Position numbers and translations under genes: made by a program. Positions 1-8,395 of a DNA stretch of 39,002 nt are shown here, piece by piece; position 1 is the first letter of the stretch; the number at the start of each line of letters is the position of its first letter. This DNA is from JANLUX01 sp031366005. Its GTDB lineage: Bacteria > Bacteroidota > Bacteroidia > AKYH767-A > OLB10. Location of the stretch: assembly GCA_031366005.1 (NCBI GenBank), contig JANLZB010000054.1, forward strand, positions 1 to 39,002. The letters are read 5' to 3'. The notes under the pieces were generated by a model that was given only the letters and a program-made list of their open reading frames with translations, searched no databases and was not told the DNA's origin.

Positions 1-1291
1 TTCCTGCACTTGCACGTTCCATCACTTGTCGTGCTATACCTCCGCTTTGTGTAAATACTGAAGCAGCATTTCCATAGTTAGAACTGTTTTCAATGTTGAG
101 TGCTTCATCCAAATCTTTTGCACGTATGATCGCGAGCACAGGACCGAATACTTCTTCTTTCGCAATTGCCATTTCAGGAGTAACAAAATCAATCACCGTT
201 GGACCTACATAAAAACCATTTTCATTTCCATCAACTTTATAATTTCTTCCATCCACCAAAACTTTTGCACCTGCTTTTTCTGCTTCGGTGATATAACGTT
301 CAATTCTTTCTTTGGCTTCTTTGCTAATCACACTTCCTAAATTTTTTCCGGGAATTATTTTCTTTGCTTCATCACAAATTTTATTGATGATAAAATCAAT
401 TTGCCCAACAGCCACCATCGCACTTGCAGCCATGCATCGCTGACCAGCACAACCACTCATACTTGCAGTTACGTTTGATGCAGTCATATCAGGATGTGCA
501 TCGGGCATTACAATCAAATGATTTTTTGCTCCGCCTAATGCAACACATCTTTTTAAGTTAGATGTTGAACGTTTGTAAACAATCTTTGCAACTTTGGTTG
601 AACCAACAAACGATACTGCTTCAATTCCGGGATGATCACATATTGCTTCCACAATTTCACGATCACCATTCACAACATTAAAAACACCATCAGGTAAACC
701 TGCTTCTTTTAAAAGTTCGGCAATGCGATTGGAGGAAATAGGAACTAGTTCACTCGGTTTTAATATCATACAATTTCCGAGTGCAATTGCATTTGGAATT
801 GTCCAATGTGGAACCATGTTTGGAAAATTGAACGGAGCAATAGAAGCTACTACGCCAAGTGGCTTATGCTCCACACGACATTCAACACCTTTACTTACTT
901 CCAGTAATTCTCCTGAAATTAATTGTGGAAGTGAACAGGCAAACTCCGTCAATTCAATACTCTTTTCAACTTCTGCCCTTGCTTCATCTATTGTCTTACC
1001 ATTCTCTTCATGCACAAGCGTTGAAAGCTCAAGCATATTTTTTTCAAGCAATGTTTTATAACGATAAAAAATTTGCACGCGTTCTTTAATTGGAGTTGCG
1101 CTCCATGCAGGAAATGCAGCCTGCGCAGATTTAACAGCATCATCTAATTGTTGTGCCGTTGAAAGCGGAACGGTAGAAATAACTTTTCCCGTTGACGGAG
1201 AAATAACTTCTAATGTTTTGTCAGCACCGTTAGTAAATTTCCCTGCAATGTAATTTTTTACTTCTTGGTATTTTAATGTGAGAGTTTCCAT
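1..1291 (-). CDS. mmsA: CoA-acylating methylmalonate-semialdehyde dehydrogenase (partial, C-terminus outside window)
   Basis: Reading leftwards from an ATG at 1291, about 430 codons stay open to the window edge. The family is usually close to 490-500 residues, so roughly the last 60 are missing. Visible ALDH-superfamily motifs are APFNFPNMVP, the NAD-site stretch FVGSTKVA, the MMSDH-type GGAKNH, and the catalytic-cysteine motif GCAGQRCMA near residue 284. The GGAKNH and GQRCMA wording separates this group from ordinary aldehyde dehydrogenases. The family oxidises (methyl)malonate semialdehyde to propionyl- or acetyl-CoA with NAD and CoA, in valine, beta-alanine or inositol catabolism. The ORF begins 26 nt after the stop of the toxin gene upstream on the same strand, so some transcription may pass through from the TA pair. 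No TAnnTTTG box lies immediately upstream. Confidence 0.9.
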   Translation of the reverse strand, partial: METLTLKYQEVKNYIAGKFTNGADKTLEVISPSTGKVISTVPLSTAQQLDDAVKSAQAAFPAWSATPIKERVQIFYRYKTLLEKNMLELSTLVHEENGKTIDEARAEVEKSIELTEFACSLPQLISGELLEVSKGVECRVEHKPLGVVASIAPFNFPNMVPHWTIPNAIALGNCMILKPSELVPISSNRIAELLKEAGLPDGVFNVVNGDREIVEAICDHPGIEAVSFVGSTKVAKIVYKRSTSNLKRCVALGGAKNHLIVMPDAHPDMTASNVTASMSGCAGQRCMAASAMVAVGQIDFIINKICDEAKKIIPGKNLGSVISKEAKERIERYITEAEKAGAKVLVDGRNYKVDGNENGFYVGPTVIDFVTPEMAIAKEEVFGPVLAIIRAKDLDEALNIENSSNYGNAASVFTQSGGIARQVMERASAG

Positions 1292-1317
1292 TTTTAATAT
1301 TTTTTGCTTGATAATTT

Positions 1318-1587
1318 TTACGGGAATTTATTATAGAAATTGTTGCGGTGACCAAAACGTATAACAGTAACTTTTTTAGATCGAATAATTATTCCTATTC
1401 TGTAGTCTTCTGCAATTTTTATTCTATAACATACACTATATTGTTTTAACTTTTTCAAATTGCTAATCTGAGAAATACGATTTGCATTTTGAATTTGTAA
1501 TAGCTTTTCCTTAACTAATTTTTTTAAATCACGACTTGTGATCAAAGATAAATCACGATAAAAACTTCCTTTAGCGCTTAATTCCAT
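1318..1587 (-). CDS. RelE/ParE-family toxin
   Basis: An 89-residue basic protein with the compact RelE/ParE layout: an N-terminal helical pair, then KKLKQYSVCYRIKIAEDYRIG followed by short beta strands ending VTVIRFGHRNNFY. The YRIKIAEDYRIG-like strand and the C-terminal HRNNFY are typical of RelE-type mRNA interferases, where basic residues and a late Tyr or His contribute to ribosome-dependent mRNA cleavage. That function is known for the family and not shown here. The gene overlaps the upstream 69-aa ORF by 17 nt, the usual coupled antitoxin-toxin arrangement. It is full length and has no lesion. A ParE-type gyrase inhibitor cannot be excluded from sequence alone. Confidence 0.75.
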   Translation of the reverse strand: MELSAKGSFYRDLSLITSRDLKKLVKEKLLQIQNANRISQISNLKKLKQYSVCYRIKIAEDYRIGIIIRSKKVTVIRFGHRNNFYNKFP

Positions 1588-1780
1588 TTTTATCCAGCAA
1601 TTCGAAAATTTTTTCGATTGGAATATCTTCGCTTTTCATGCCTTCTTCTATCCATTTCCCTAATGCTTCATCTTCTAAATCTTCATCGGAAAGTACCTTT
1701 GCTTTTAATTTAAACTTTTTAAATAGCTCCATAAAAAAATTTTCATCCTTGCCAGGGATATTTAAAATTACGGTTTTCAT
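1571..1780 (-). CDS. Antitoxin of the RelE/ParE-type pair
   Basis: A 69-residue acidic protein, first gene of the coupled pair. The N-terminus (MKTVILNIP) looks like a short DNA-binding or dimerising beta strand and is followed by an FKLKAKVL segment. The acidic C-terminal half (DEDLEDEALGKWIEEG) would be the toxin-wrapping part. The same layout appears in the frameshifted orphan antitoxin at 26246-26450, which supports one small Bacteroidota antitoxin family. A TATTTTTG -7 box (1795-1802, minus strand) lies 14 nt before the ATG, so the pair should have its own promoter. Autoregulation is usual in such modules, but no obvious operator palindrome was seen. Confidence 0.65.
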   Translation of the reverse strand: MKTVILNIPGKDENFFMELFKKFKLKAKVLSDEDLEDEALGKWIEEGMKSEDIPIEKIFELLDKNGIKR

Positions 1781-1794
1781 TTCTCAATTTTTAT

Positions 1795-1802
1795 CAAAAA
1801 TA
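1795..1802 (-). promoter_or_regulatory. Putative -7 box of the TA operon
   Basis: TATTTTTG on the minus strand matches the Bacteroidota -7 consensus TAnnTTTG and lies 14 nt upstream of the antitoxin ATG. No TTG at -33 was found at the expected 17-23 nt spacing. Confidence 0.4.
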
Positions 1803-1863
1803 AAGCTTTATTACTGATGGTTATAGTGGGCATTAAGTTTTATAGCTTTAACTATTATTATTT

Positions 1864-2886
1864 ATGTCATCACTGTTAAAATTTACATCCACTAGTATTT
1901 ATTGCCCTCAGGCTGATGTGCATATTGATCCCTGGAAGCCTATAGAACGTGCAATCATCACTCATGCACATGGCGATCACGCAAAGTTTGGTTGCAAACA
2001 TTACCTTGCTCATAAAGACTCGGAACCGATTTTAAGAATGCGCTTAGGAGAAAACATTTCATTACAGAATGTAGAGTATGGAGAAGTGTTTACTATCAAC
2101 GGAGTGAATTTCTCATTACATCCTGCAGGTCATGTTATTGGATCTGCGCAGGTAAGAGTTGAATATAACGGAGAAGTATGGGTTGCCAGTGGTGATTATA
2201 AATTACAGAATGATAATTTCTCTGTTCCATTTGAACCTGTTAAATGCAATGTATTTATTACTGAATCAACTTTTGGTTTGCCGATTTACAATTGGAGACC
2301 ACAGGAAGATGTAATGCGTGAAATAAAAGATTGGTGGCAACAAAATAAATTACAAGGCAAAGCAAGTGTGTTGATAGGATATGCATTAGGAAAGATGCAA
2401 CGATTGATTAAAAATCTTCAACCTTTTGATGAAACTGTATTTGCGCATGGAGCTGTTTTTAATTTGAATGAGCGATTAAGAAATGCAGGGTATGATTTAC
2501 CGCCATTGGAATTGATAACTTCTGCCACAGATAAAAATCGTTTTAAAGGATCATTAATTCTTGCGCCTGGCTCGGTGTTGAACACCCCATGGATTAAAAA
2601 ATTTGAACCTTACAGCACTGGTTATTGTTCGGGATGGATGGCAATTCGCGGTGCGAAAAATCGCAAAGCAATTGACCGTGGTTTTGTTTTATCAGATCAT
2701 GCTGACTGGAATGAATTGAACGCAACAATAAATGAAACAGGTGCAGAACAAGTTTATGTTACACATGGTTACACTGATACATTTTCGCGATGGCTGAACG
2801 AAAAAGGCATTAATGCTGCAGAGGTAAAAACCATGTATGGTGATGAAACAGAAGAGGAAAATAATTTAACTGCTGAAGGTGCATGA
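1864..2886 (+). CDS. Ligase-associated MBL-fold DNA exonuclease
   Basis: A 340-residue metallo-beta-lactamase-fold protein. The metal-binding motif HAHGDH is at residues 34-39. Further fold signatures are the HPAGHVIGSAQ segment, the SGDYK segment, and a late LSDHADW followed by VTHGYTD. This matches the ligase-associated DNA damage response exonuclease family, related to beta-CASP/SNM1-like nucleases, whose members are typically encoded next to an LigB-type ATP-dependent ligase. Its stop overlaps the start of the ligase (ATGA), so the two are translationally coupled. The usual other partners, a DEXH helicase and a PdeM-type phosphoesterase, are absent from the flanks. A role in a bacterial strand-break repair pathway is inferred from the family. 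Confidence 0.85.
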   Translation: MSSLLKFTSTSIYCPQADVHIDPWKPIERAIITHAHGDHAKFGCKHYLAHKDSEPILRMRLGENISLQNVEYGEVFTINGVNFSLHPAGHVIGSAQVRVEYNGEVWVASGDYKLQNDNFSVPFEPVKCNVFITESTFGLPIYNWRPQEDVMREIKDWWQQNKLQGKASVLIGYALGKMQRLIKNLQPFDETVFAHGAVFNLNERLRNAGYDLPPLELITSATDKNRFKGSLILAPGSVLNTPWIKKFEPYSTGYCSGWMAIRGAKNRKAIDRGFVLSDHADWNELNATINETGAEQVYVTHGYTDTFSRWLNEKGINAAEVKTMYGDETEEENNLTAEGA

Positions 2887-4475
2887 AACGTTTTACTGAA
2901 CTTTTTCTTCAGCTCGATCGCACAAACAAAACCAATGAGAAAGTTGAGTTGCTTAAAGGATATTTTGTAACAGCACCTGATGAAGATAAAATATGGGCAT
3001 TGGCATTATTCACAGGAAGAAGACCACCACGAAAAATTAAATCTGCCCAGGTACAGGAGTGGGCAATGGAACAGGCGCAAATCCCTTTATGGTTATACCG
3101 TGAAAGTTATAGCAGCGTAGGTGATCTTGCAGAAACTATTTCATTACTGTTACCTGTATCTGAATACACATCAGATAAATCATTAAGCCAATGGTTTCAT
3201 GAACTTGAAAAATTAAACAATGCAGGTGATGATGAAAAAAAAGATTTTATCATCAATTCATGGAAGCAACTTTCTCCTTATGAAATTTTTGTGTTTAATA
3301 AATTACTGATGGGAAGTTTTCGGATTGGTGTTTCACAAACATTGGTTATCCGTGCTATTGCTGAAGGTGCAGGTGTTGATCCTTCCATTATTTCGCATCG
3401 TGTAATGGGAAACTGGAACCCGTTTGATATTTCTTATAAGGATTTAATTCATTCTGAAAATATTCGTGATCAGTCATCGCGACCATATCCTTTTTATCTC
3501 GCTTATGCATTAGAAGGTGAATTGGATGATTTGGGAAATCCTGCTGACTGGTTTGCTGAGTGGAAATGGGATGGAATCCGATCTCAAATTATTTATCGTA
3601 ACAAAGAATTTTATGTATGGAGCAGGGGAGAAGAGTTGGTGACAGATAAATTTCCTGAATTGCATGTATTGAAAAATTATCTTCCTGAAAATACTGTATT
3701 AGATGGAGAGTTGTTGTGTTATAAAGATGACAAGCCACTTTCATTTAATGTAATGCAAACACGCATTGGAAGAAAAAACCTGACAAAGAAAATTTTAGAA
3801 GAAGCGCCTGTTGCTTTTATAAGTTATGATTTGATGGAGTGGAATGGAGAAGATGTAAGAAGTAAAACGCAGCAGGAAAGACGCATGTTATTAGAAAATG
3901 TTTTTCAACAAACTGAACCTGTATCCTCATTCCGCATATCACCATTAATTACATTTAATGAATGGGATCAACTAAAAGAGTTACATAAACTGTCACGTGA
4001 AAATATTGCAGAGGGATTTATGTTAAAGAAAAAATCAGCGCAGTATTTAACAGGAAGAAAAAAAGGTGACTGGTGGAAATGGAAGATTGATCCTTTAAGT
4101 GTTGATGCTGTTTTAATTTATGCACAGAAAGGTCATGGACGAAGAGCAGAATTATTTACCGATTACACGTTTGCAGTTTGGGAGAATGATAAACTTATTC
4201 CATTTGCAAAAGCATATTCGGGATTAACGGATGCTGAAATAAAAGAAGTGGATCGTTTCATCAAGCAAAACACTTTAGAAAAGTTCGGACCTGTGCGTAC
4301 AGTTAAACCACAACTTGTTTTTGAAGTTGGATTTGAAGGTATCAATGCATCCACACGACATAAATCAGGAATAGCAGTTCGCTTTCCAAGAATATTGAGA
4401 TGGAGAAAAGATAAACCTGTTGAAGAAGCCGATACTTTAGAAAACCTGAAAAAAATTTTAGAAGCTTATAAATAA
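2883..4475 (+). CDS. ATP-dependent DNA ligase (LigB-type, exonuclease-associated)
   Basis: A 530-residue protein with an N-terminal helical DNA-binding domain (about 1-200), an adenylation domain (about 205-410) and an OB domain (about 415-530). The adenylated lysine is in the motif I sequence KWDG at residues 228-231 (EWKWDGIRSQ). Motif III-like VLDGELL, motif IV-like EGFMLKKK and motif V WWKWKID are all present, so the enzyme looks active. It seals nicks using ATP and differs from the NAD-dependent LigA used in replication. It starts inside the exonuclease stop codon (4-nt overlap) and ends 13 nt before the convergent FUSC-like gene, so the operon contains only these two genes. Confidence 0.9.
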   Translation: MKRFTELFLQLDRTNKTNEKVELLKGYFVTAPDEDKIWALALFTGRRPPRKIKSAQVQEWAMEQAQIPLWLYRESYSSVGDLAETISLLLPVSEYTSDKSLSQWFHELEKLNNAGDDEKKDFIINSWKQLSPYEIFVFNKLLMGSFRIGVSQTLVIRAIAEGAGVDPSIISHRVMGNWNPFDISYKDLIHSENIRDQSSRPYPFYLAYALEGELDDLGNPADWFAEWKWDGIRSQIIYRNKEFYVWSRGEELVTDKFPELHVLKNYLPENTVLDGELLCYKDDKPLSFNVMQTRIGRKNLTKKILEEAPVAFISYDLMEWNGEDVRSKTQQERRMLLENVFQQTEPVSSFRISPLITFNEWDQLKELHKLSRENIAEGFMLKKKSAQYLTGRKKGDWWKWKIDPLSVDAVLIYAQKGHGRRAELFTDYTFAVWENDKLIPFAKAYSGLTDAEIKEVDRFIKQNTLEKFGPVRTVKPQLVFEVGFEGINASTRHKSGIAVRFPRILRWRKDKPVEEADTLENLKKILEAYK

Positions 4476-4488
4476 AATCGGTTAATGC

Positions 4489-5022
4489 TTAAAGCTTAAT
4501 GTTTTCATTAGCGGAATGGGGCTGGAGAAAATATTTTTGTTTGATTGCAGAAATTAATCTCCCGAGTCCATAAGCAATCAATGTTCCGAATAATATTTCT
4601 GCAGTTCGTTGCAATGCAACCACCATTGATAAACTCCATGGAACTCCCTCTGCTATAGATGGCACCATTACAATTGCAACTGTAACAGGCGCAAGTTTCC
4701 AGCTTGCAGGATATTTTTTAAATGACGTGCTGATTAAAACACTTACAGTTAGTGCTGCAAGCAATGAGAAAAAATTAGCTCCGGTAATTGACATAAAAAA
4801 TAATGCAATGGCACATCCTGCTATTGTATTTATGATACGGGAAATTGTTGCTGACCGCAAGCTGTCAATATCAGGATCCGTTACTACTATAACAGAAATC
4901 AAAGCCCATATTTTATGGTTGTCATTCAGGTAATAAAGGGAATACCACACGATAATACTTCCTAACAAAATCCGGAAAGCAAAAATGAATGACTTATTGT
5001 TGATGGAGAAAAAATTTTTCAT
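4489..5022 (-). CDS. FUSC-like inner-membrane protein
   Basis: A 177-residue hydrophobic protein with about five membrane segments. It begins with a basic N-terminus, then FRILLGSIIVWYSLYYL. The next stretch, WALISVIVVTDPD followed by RIINTIAGCAIAL, resembles the membrane half of FUSC / aromatic-acid exporter proteins, where a W-(A/S)-x-(I/V)-(S/T)-x-x-x-V-x-x-P stretch and an R-x-x-x-T-x-x-G motif are typical. The cytoplasmic domain found in full-size exporters is missing, so this is a short FUSC_2-like member. It starts 10 nt after the DUF2520 gene stop on the same strand and is probably the last gene of that operon. The substrate is unknown. Confidence 0.7.
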   Translation of the reverse strand: MKNFFSINNKSFIFAFRILLGSIIVWYSLYYLNDNHKIWALISVIVVTDPDIDSLRSATISRIINTIAGCAIALFFMSITGANFFSLLAALTVSVLISTSFKKYPASWKLAPVTVAIVMVPSIAEGVPWSLSMVVALQRTAEILFGTLIAYGLGRLISAIKQKYFLQPHSANENIKL

Positions 5023-5032
5023 TTAAGGGAAT

Positions 5033-5797
5033 TTAATTCTTGTTTTTTTGCTGAATTTGTTTAGTTAGCAATTGATAACTTTTTTTCAGATCGGGATAAA
5101 TCTCCAGCAGTTGCAAATGTTTTTTAATTGTGTTGCGATCAAATCTGACAGCAGGACCTGTTTGCACTTTACGCGGATCAGCTTCAATTGCTTTTAATGC
5201 AGTTTCTAAAATCAGAGGGTGTAAAAATCTGAAAGATAATTTATGATCTTCAAGCAAGTTTGCTGCATCTGAATAAAGATTGTTTGTAAAATTATTTGCA
5301 AACACTGCCGCAAGATGTAAGTACAACTTTTGTTCAGAACTAATGTGATGAATATTTTCACTTATACTCATTGCTAAATTTTTAAGTTTCTTTTCAGCAT
5401 TTTTATCGCTTGTTTCAATACAAACAGGAATATCTTTGAAATTTAATTTCCTTTTGGTTGATATTGTCTGCAATGGATAAAGTACACCGTATTGCATAAA
5501 CTTATTCAACACATTCATTTGCATTGCACCACTTGTATGAACACAGAAAATTTTTTTTAATAAAATTTTATCCGCTACTTTTTCTATTGCATCATCACTT
5601 ACACAAAACAAATAAACATCACTGCCAAGTTTTAATTTTTCAAGGTTATCTGTTTCTTCAGAATTTAATTTTATCGCAAGTTTTTTTGCTGATTCTTTTT
5701 TTCTTCCATACACCTGTGCGATAATATGACCGGCTTCTATAAAAGCATTTCCCAATGCATTGGCAACATTTCCGGTTCCAATAATAGTGATAAGCAA
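5033..5797 (-). CDS. Rossmann-fold DUF2520 protein
   Basis: A 254-residue soluble protein. Residues 1-120 form an NAD(P)-binding Rossmann domain with the glycine motif IIGTGNVANALG (GxGNxA) and a basic YGRKKESAKKLA stretch that suits NADP. The C-terminal part (about 125-254) is the helical DUF2520 region, with HLAAVFANNFTNNLY and the family-typical TGPAVRFDRNTIKKHL. The organisation resembles F420-dependent NADP oxidoreductase or pyrroline-5-carboxylate reductase folds, but no substrate is known. The start used is TTG at 5797, because the Rossmann strand begins directly after it and no ATG is available upstream. It lies 21 nt downstream of the T9SS protein gene. Confidence 0.8.
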   Translation of the reverse strand: MLITIIGTGNVANALGNAFIEAGHIIAQVYGRKKESAKKLAIKLNSEETDNLEKLKLGSDVYLFCVSDDAIEKVADKILLKKIFCVHTSGAMQMNVLNKFMQYGVLYPLQTISTKRKLNFKDIPVCIETSDKNAEKKLKNLAMSISENIHHISSEQKLYLHLAAVFANNFTNNLYSDAANLLEDHKLSFRFLHPLILETALKAIEADPRKVQTGPAVRFDRNTIKKHLQLLEIYPDLKKSYQLLTKQIQQKNKN

Positions 5798-5818
5798 GTG
5801 CAGTATTATTTTAAAAAA

Positions 5819-8317
5819 TTATCTCATTAATAAAAAAGTTCCCCGTTCAGATCGTTCATCCAGCTTGCCGTCACCATAACCGGAATAATGTAATTGGTAA
5901 ACATACACTCCTTCTTCTGCAGGTTTTCCATTGTATTTCCCATCCCAACCCACATCAGGATTTTCACTGTAAAACATTAACTTGCCGATCCTGTTAAAAA
6001 TGCGCATATAAACTGTAAACTCATTGCAATCATATTCATAATTAAACACATCATTTTTATTATCTGAGTTTGGTGTAAATGATTTTGGCACATACACTAA
6101 ACAATTACAATCCCTGAAATCTATTCTCACAGAATCAGAGGCAATGCCACACTGGTTGGTTGCACTCACACCATAGATATCTGTTTGCGTTGGAATAAAT
6201 GTAGGTCCTGTTGATCCATCCTGCCATTGATAAGTTGCTCCATAGTTAGTAGCATCCAGCAATATCGGCTGACCCGTACAAAGAGTTGTATCTTCTCCAA
6301 GATAAACCTGTGGTTCGAACTGCAGATCAATATGTACAATATCATAAGCGCTGCAGCCGTGGTTATTGGTAACTGTTACTGCATAAGTTCCCAGAGTATC
6401 AATAAAACGGATTGATCCAACGTATCCATCATTCCATTGATATGTTGAACTATCATTGGTAACATTAAAAAATAGCTGAAAGCCTTCACATAAAGTGGTA
6501 TCATTTCCTAAAAAAACATTTGGAGTTAACGAAATATTTACAGCTGCTGCATCACTGCTGTTGCAACCGTTAACAGTTACAGTTACGGTATACGTGCCTG
6601 ATTGCATCACTCCGAGAATCTGGATTGTAGATCCGTTACTCCATAAATAATTTGCTCCTGGATTTTGTGCATTCAATTGGTATGGAGATACGCTTTCGCA
6701 GATGGTGGTATCAACGCCTAGGTTAACCACAGGAATTGCATTATCAAGAATGTTTATTGTATCTCCGCCAACACATCCATTCAGTGTTGCCAAAACAAAA
6801 TAAGTTCCTGTAGTATCCACATGAAAACTACTGCCCGTTGAATTATCTTGCCATAAATAGGAAGTTGCTCCTGATGAACTTGCATCAAGATTGATAAACT
6901 GTCCTTCACACATGGAAGTGTCAATACCAAAATTTACCTGTGGTGAGGGAAGTATATGTACAGTTTTAATTACTGTATCAACCAATGCTCTGTAATGAAC
7001 GATGAGTGACACATTATAATTTCCGGGAGCGCTGAAAACATGAGTTGCTATAGTATCAGTAGAAGAATTAATTCCGCTTGACGGATCACCGAAGTCCCAG
7101 CGAACACTATCCGGGTTATCAAAATCAACTGTGAAGTTGGATACGTTATTAAAACATGTATCCACGTAAGTGTAATCAGCAATAATAAAATTGTGCTGTA
7201 TAAAATTGGGTAATCCGCCTTGTGCAATCCGTCCTGCAAGACTAACTGCATTGGGAGTAAATCCGCAGCCGGAACCGGCAACATCAGGATTATTTATTGC
7301 GGCAAGAAACGAAGTGAAACTCTGACTTCCGTAAATTTTTTTATCCAGCCCCAACTGCAATGCATACACAAAACCATTGTACACCGCAATAGGAACCTGA
7401 CCTGATTGTACAATTTGCAAAGCACTGCCGGCATTCAGATCAAACTGGTGAATGTTCGCAGTATCATTTGAAGTGGCGACATAAAAAAAACGGCTGTCGG
7501 GTGAAAATTCTACGCCATAAACAGTGTATGCAAATCCTGTTAATGATATTGCATTTGATAATGTGCCGGTGGTATTATCAAAATCAAAAACTTCTGCTTT
7601 TGTATTTAGCGCGTTATTTGAAGTGATAGCTAAGCCGATTTTATTTCCTGCAGGAGATCCTTTCAAATAACCGTGCGAATTCTCTACAAGTCCCGAATGA
7701 GAACTTCCAATTAAAGTAATTACGGGAATTGGATTAACTCCGGAAGGGCTTACGAGGAAAGCATCAAACTCATTGCTGTTCCATTTATGAGTGATCACCC
7801 AATAGTCGCGCAAATTATAGTGCTGAACAGCGGTTATCTTTTCACAAATACTTGATCCACCTAATAAGGATTGATTCAACGTAGTAACATCACCGAAACC
7901 TCCTGCTGCTGACATGGTAACTTCAGAATAAGTTAATCCATTGGGGCCTCCGTCAGCATCCACAGCAAAAATGTAATAGACGTTTGAATTATTTGGTTTG
8001 GGAACAATGATTGCGTTTTGTGTTGCAGCATTACTACCATTTAAAGTTGCATTACCATTTGGCATCAATGCATGATTGCGGTTCCATACACTTACGCCAT
8101 TGGTATAAAACAAAAGATTGCCCGCACTGTCACTGATGGTTGCGCATCCTTCAATAGCATTCATTGATCCATTAGTAACAGCTACAGGAGAACCACTGTT
8201 GAAAGTAACTCCTGCTGTGTTTCCAAAATACCAGTTATTACTTTCTTTTTGTGCAAGGCTATTTAATTGGGTGAGGAATAAAGAGGCAATAAAAAATAAT
8301 TGTTTTGGGAATTTCAC
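5819..8317 (-). CDS. PKD-domain secreted protein with T9SS type B (gliding-type) C-terminal domain
   Basis: An 832-residue exported protein. A signal peptide covers residues 1-22 (ends NSLAQKE). About 25-370 resembles a beta-propeller-like surface domain of T9SS proteins (WYFGNTAGVTFNSG, then repeated date- and value-like strands). A PKD domain lies near 385-455 (VRWDFGDPSSG). Several Ig-like repeats follow with the recurring phrase GxDTTxCEG / YLWxxGST. The last ~95 residues are the type B sorting domain, with VPKSFTPNSDNKNDVF, IFNRIGKLMFY and GWDGKYNG, which directs export through T9SS and surface attachment. The start is GTG at 8317. A GATTTTTG box ends four bases before it, so the mRNA may be leaderless. 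The DUF2520 and FUSC genes follow closely. Confidence 0.9.
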   Translation of the reverse strand: MKFPKQLFFIASLFLTQLNSLAQKESNNWYFGNTAGVTFNSGSPVAVTNGSMNAIEGCATISDSAGNLLFYTNGVSVWNRNHALMPNGNATLNGSNAATQNAIIVPKPNNSNVYYIFAVDADGGPNGLTYSEVTMSAAGGFGDVTTLNQSLLGGSSICEKITAVQHYNLRDYWVITHKWNSNEFDAFLVSPSGVNPIPVITLIGSSHSGLVENSHGYLKGSPAGNKIGLAITSNNALNTKAEVFDFDNTTGTLSNAISLTGFAYTVYGVEFSPDSRFFYVATSNDTANIHQFDLNAGSALQIVQSGQVPIAVYNGFVYALQLGLDKKIYGSQSFTSFLAAINNPDVAGSGCGFTPNAVSLAGRIAQGGLPNFIQHNFIIADYTYVDTCFNNVSNFTVDFDNPDSVRWDFGDPSSGINSSTDTIATHVFSAPGNYNVSLIVHYRALVDTVIKTVHILPSPQVNFGIDTSMCEGQFINLDASSSGATSYLWQDNSTGSSFHVDTTGTYFVLATLNGCVGGDTINILDNAIPVVNLGVDTTICESVSPYQLNAQNPGANYLWSNGSTIQILGVMQSGTYTVTVTVNGCNSSDAAAVNISLTPNVFLGNDTTLCEGFQLFFNVTNDSSTYQWNDGYVGSIRFIDTLGTYAVTVTNNHGCSAYDIVHIDLQFEPQVYLGEDTTLCTGQPILLDATNYGATYQWQDGSTGPTFIPTQTDIYGVSATNQCGIASDSVRIDFRDCNCLVYVPKSFTPNSDNKNDVFNYEYDCNEFTVYMRIFNRIGKLMFYSENPDVGWDGKYNGKPAEEGVYVYQLHYSGYGDGKLDERSERGTFLLMR

Positions 8318-8366
8318 TTCACAAAAATCGGAATTTTTGATTGAGTAATCAAGAGAGTGGATTAGC

Positions 8367-8374
8367 TACTTTTG
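8367..8374 (+). promoter_or_regulatory. Putative promoter of the M16 peptidase
   Basis: TACTTTTG (8367-8374) matches TAnnTTTG, with TTG at 8341-8343 placed 23 nt upstream, at the long end of the range for Bacteroidota promoters. The box overlaps the in-frame TTG at 8372. This argues that translation does not start there but at the ATG at 8396, leaving a leader of about 16-20 nt. Confidence 0.55.
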
Positions 8375-8395
8375 TCCATCTTATTCACAAAATTT

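Noticed and set aside
723..1089. Two overlapping plus-strand ORFs
   Set aside because: Shadows of the mmsA gene on the other strand, which reads as a continuous dehydrogenase.
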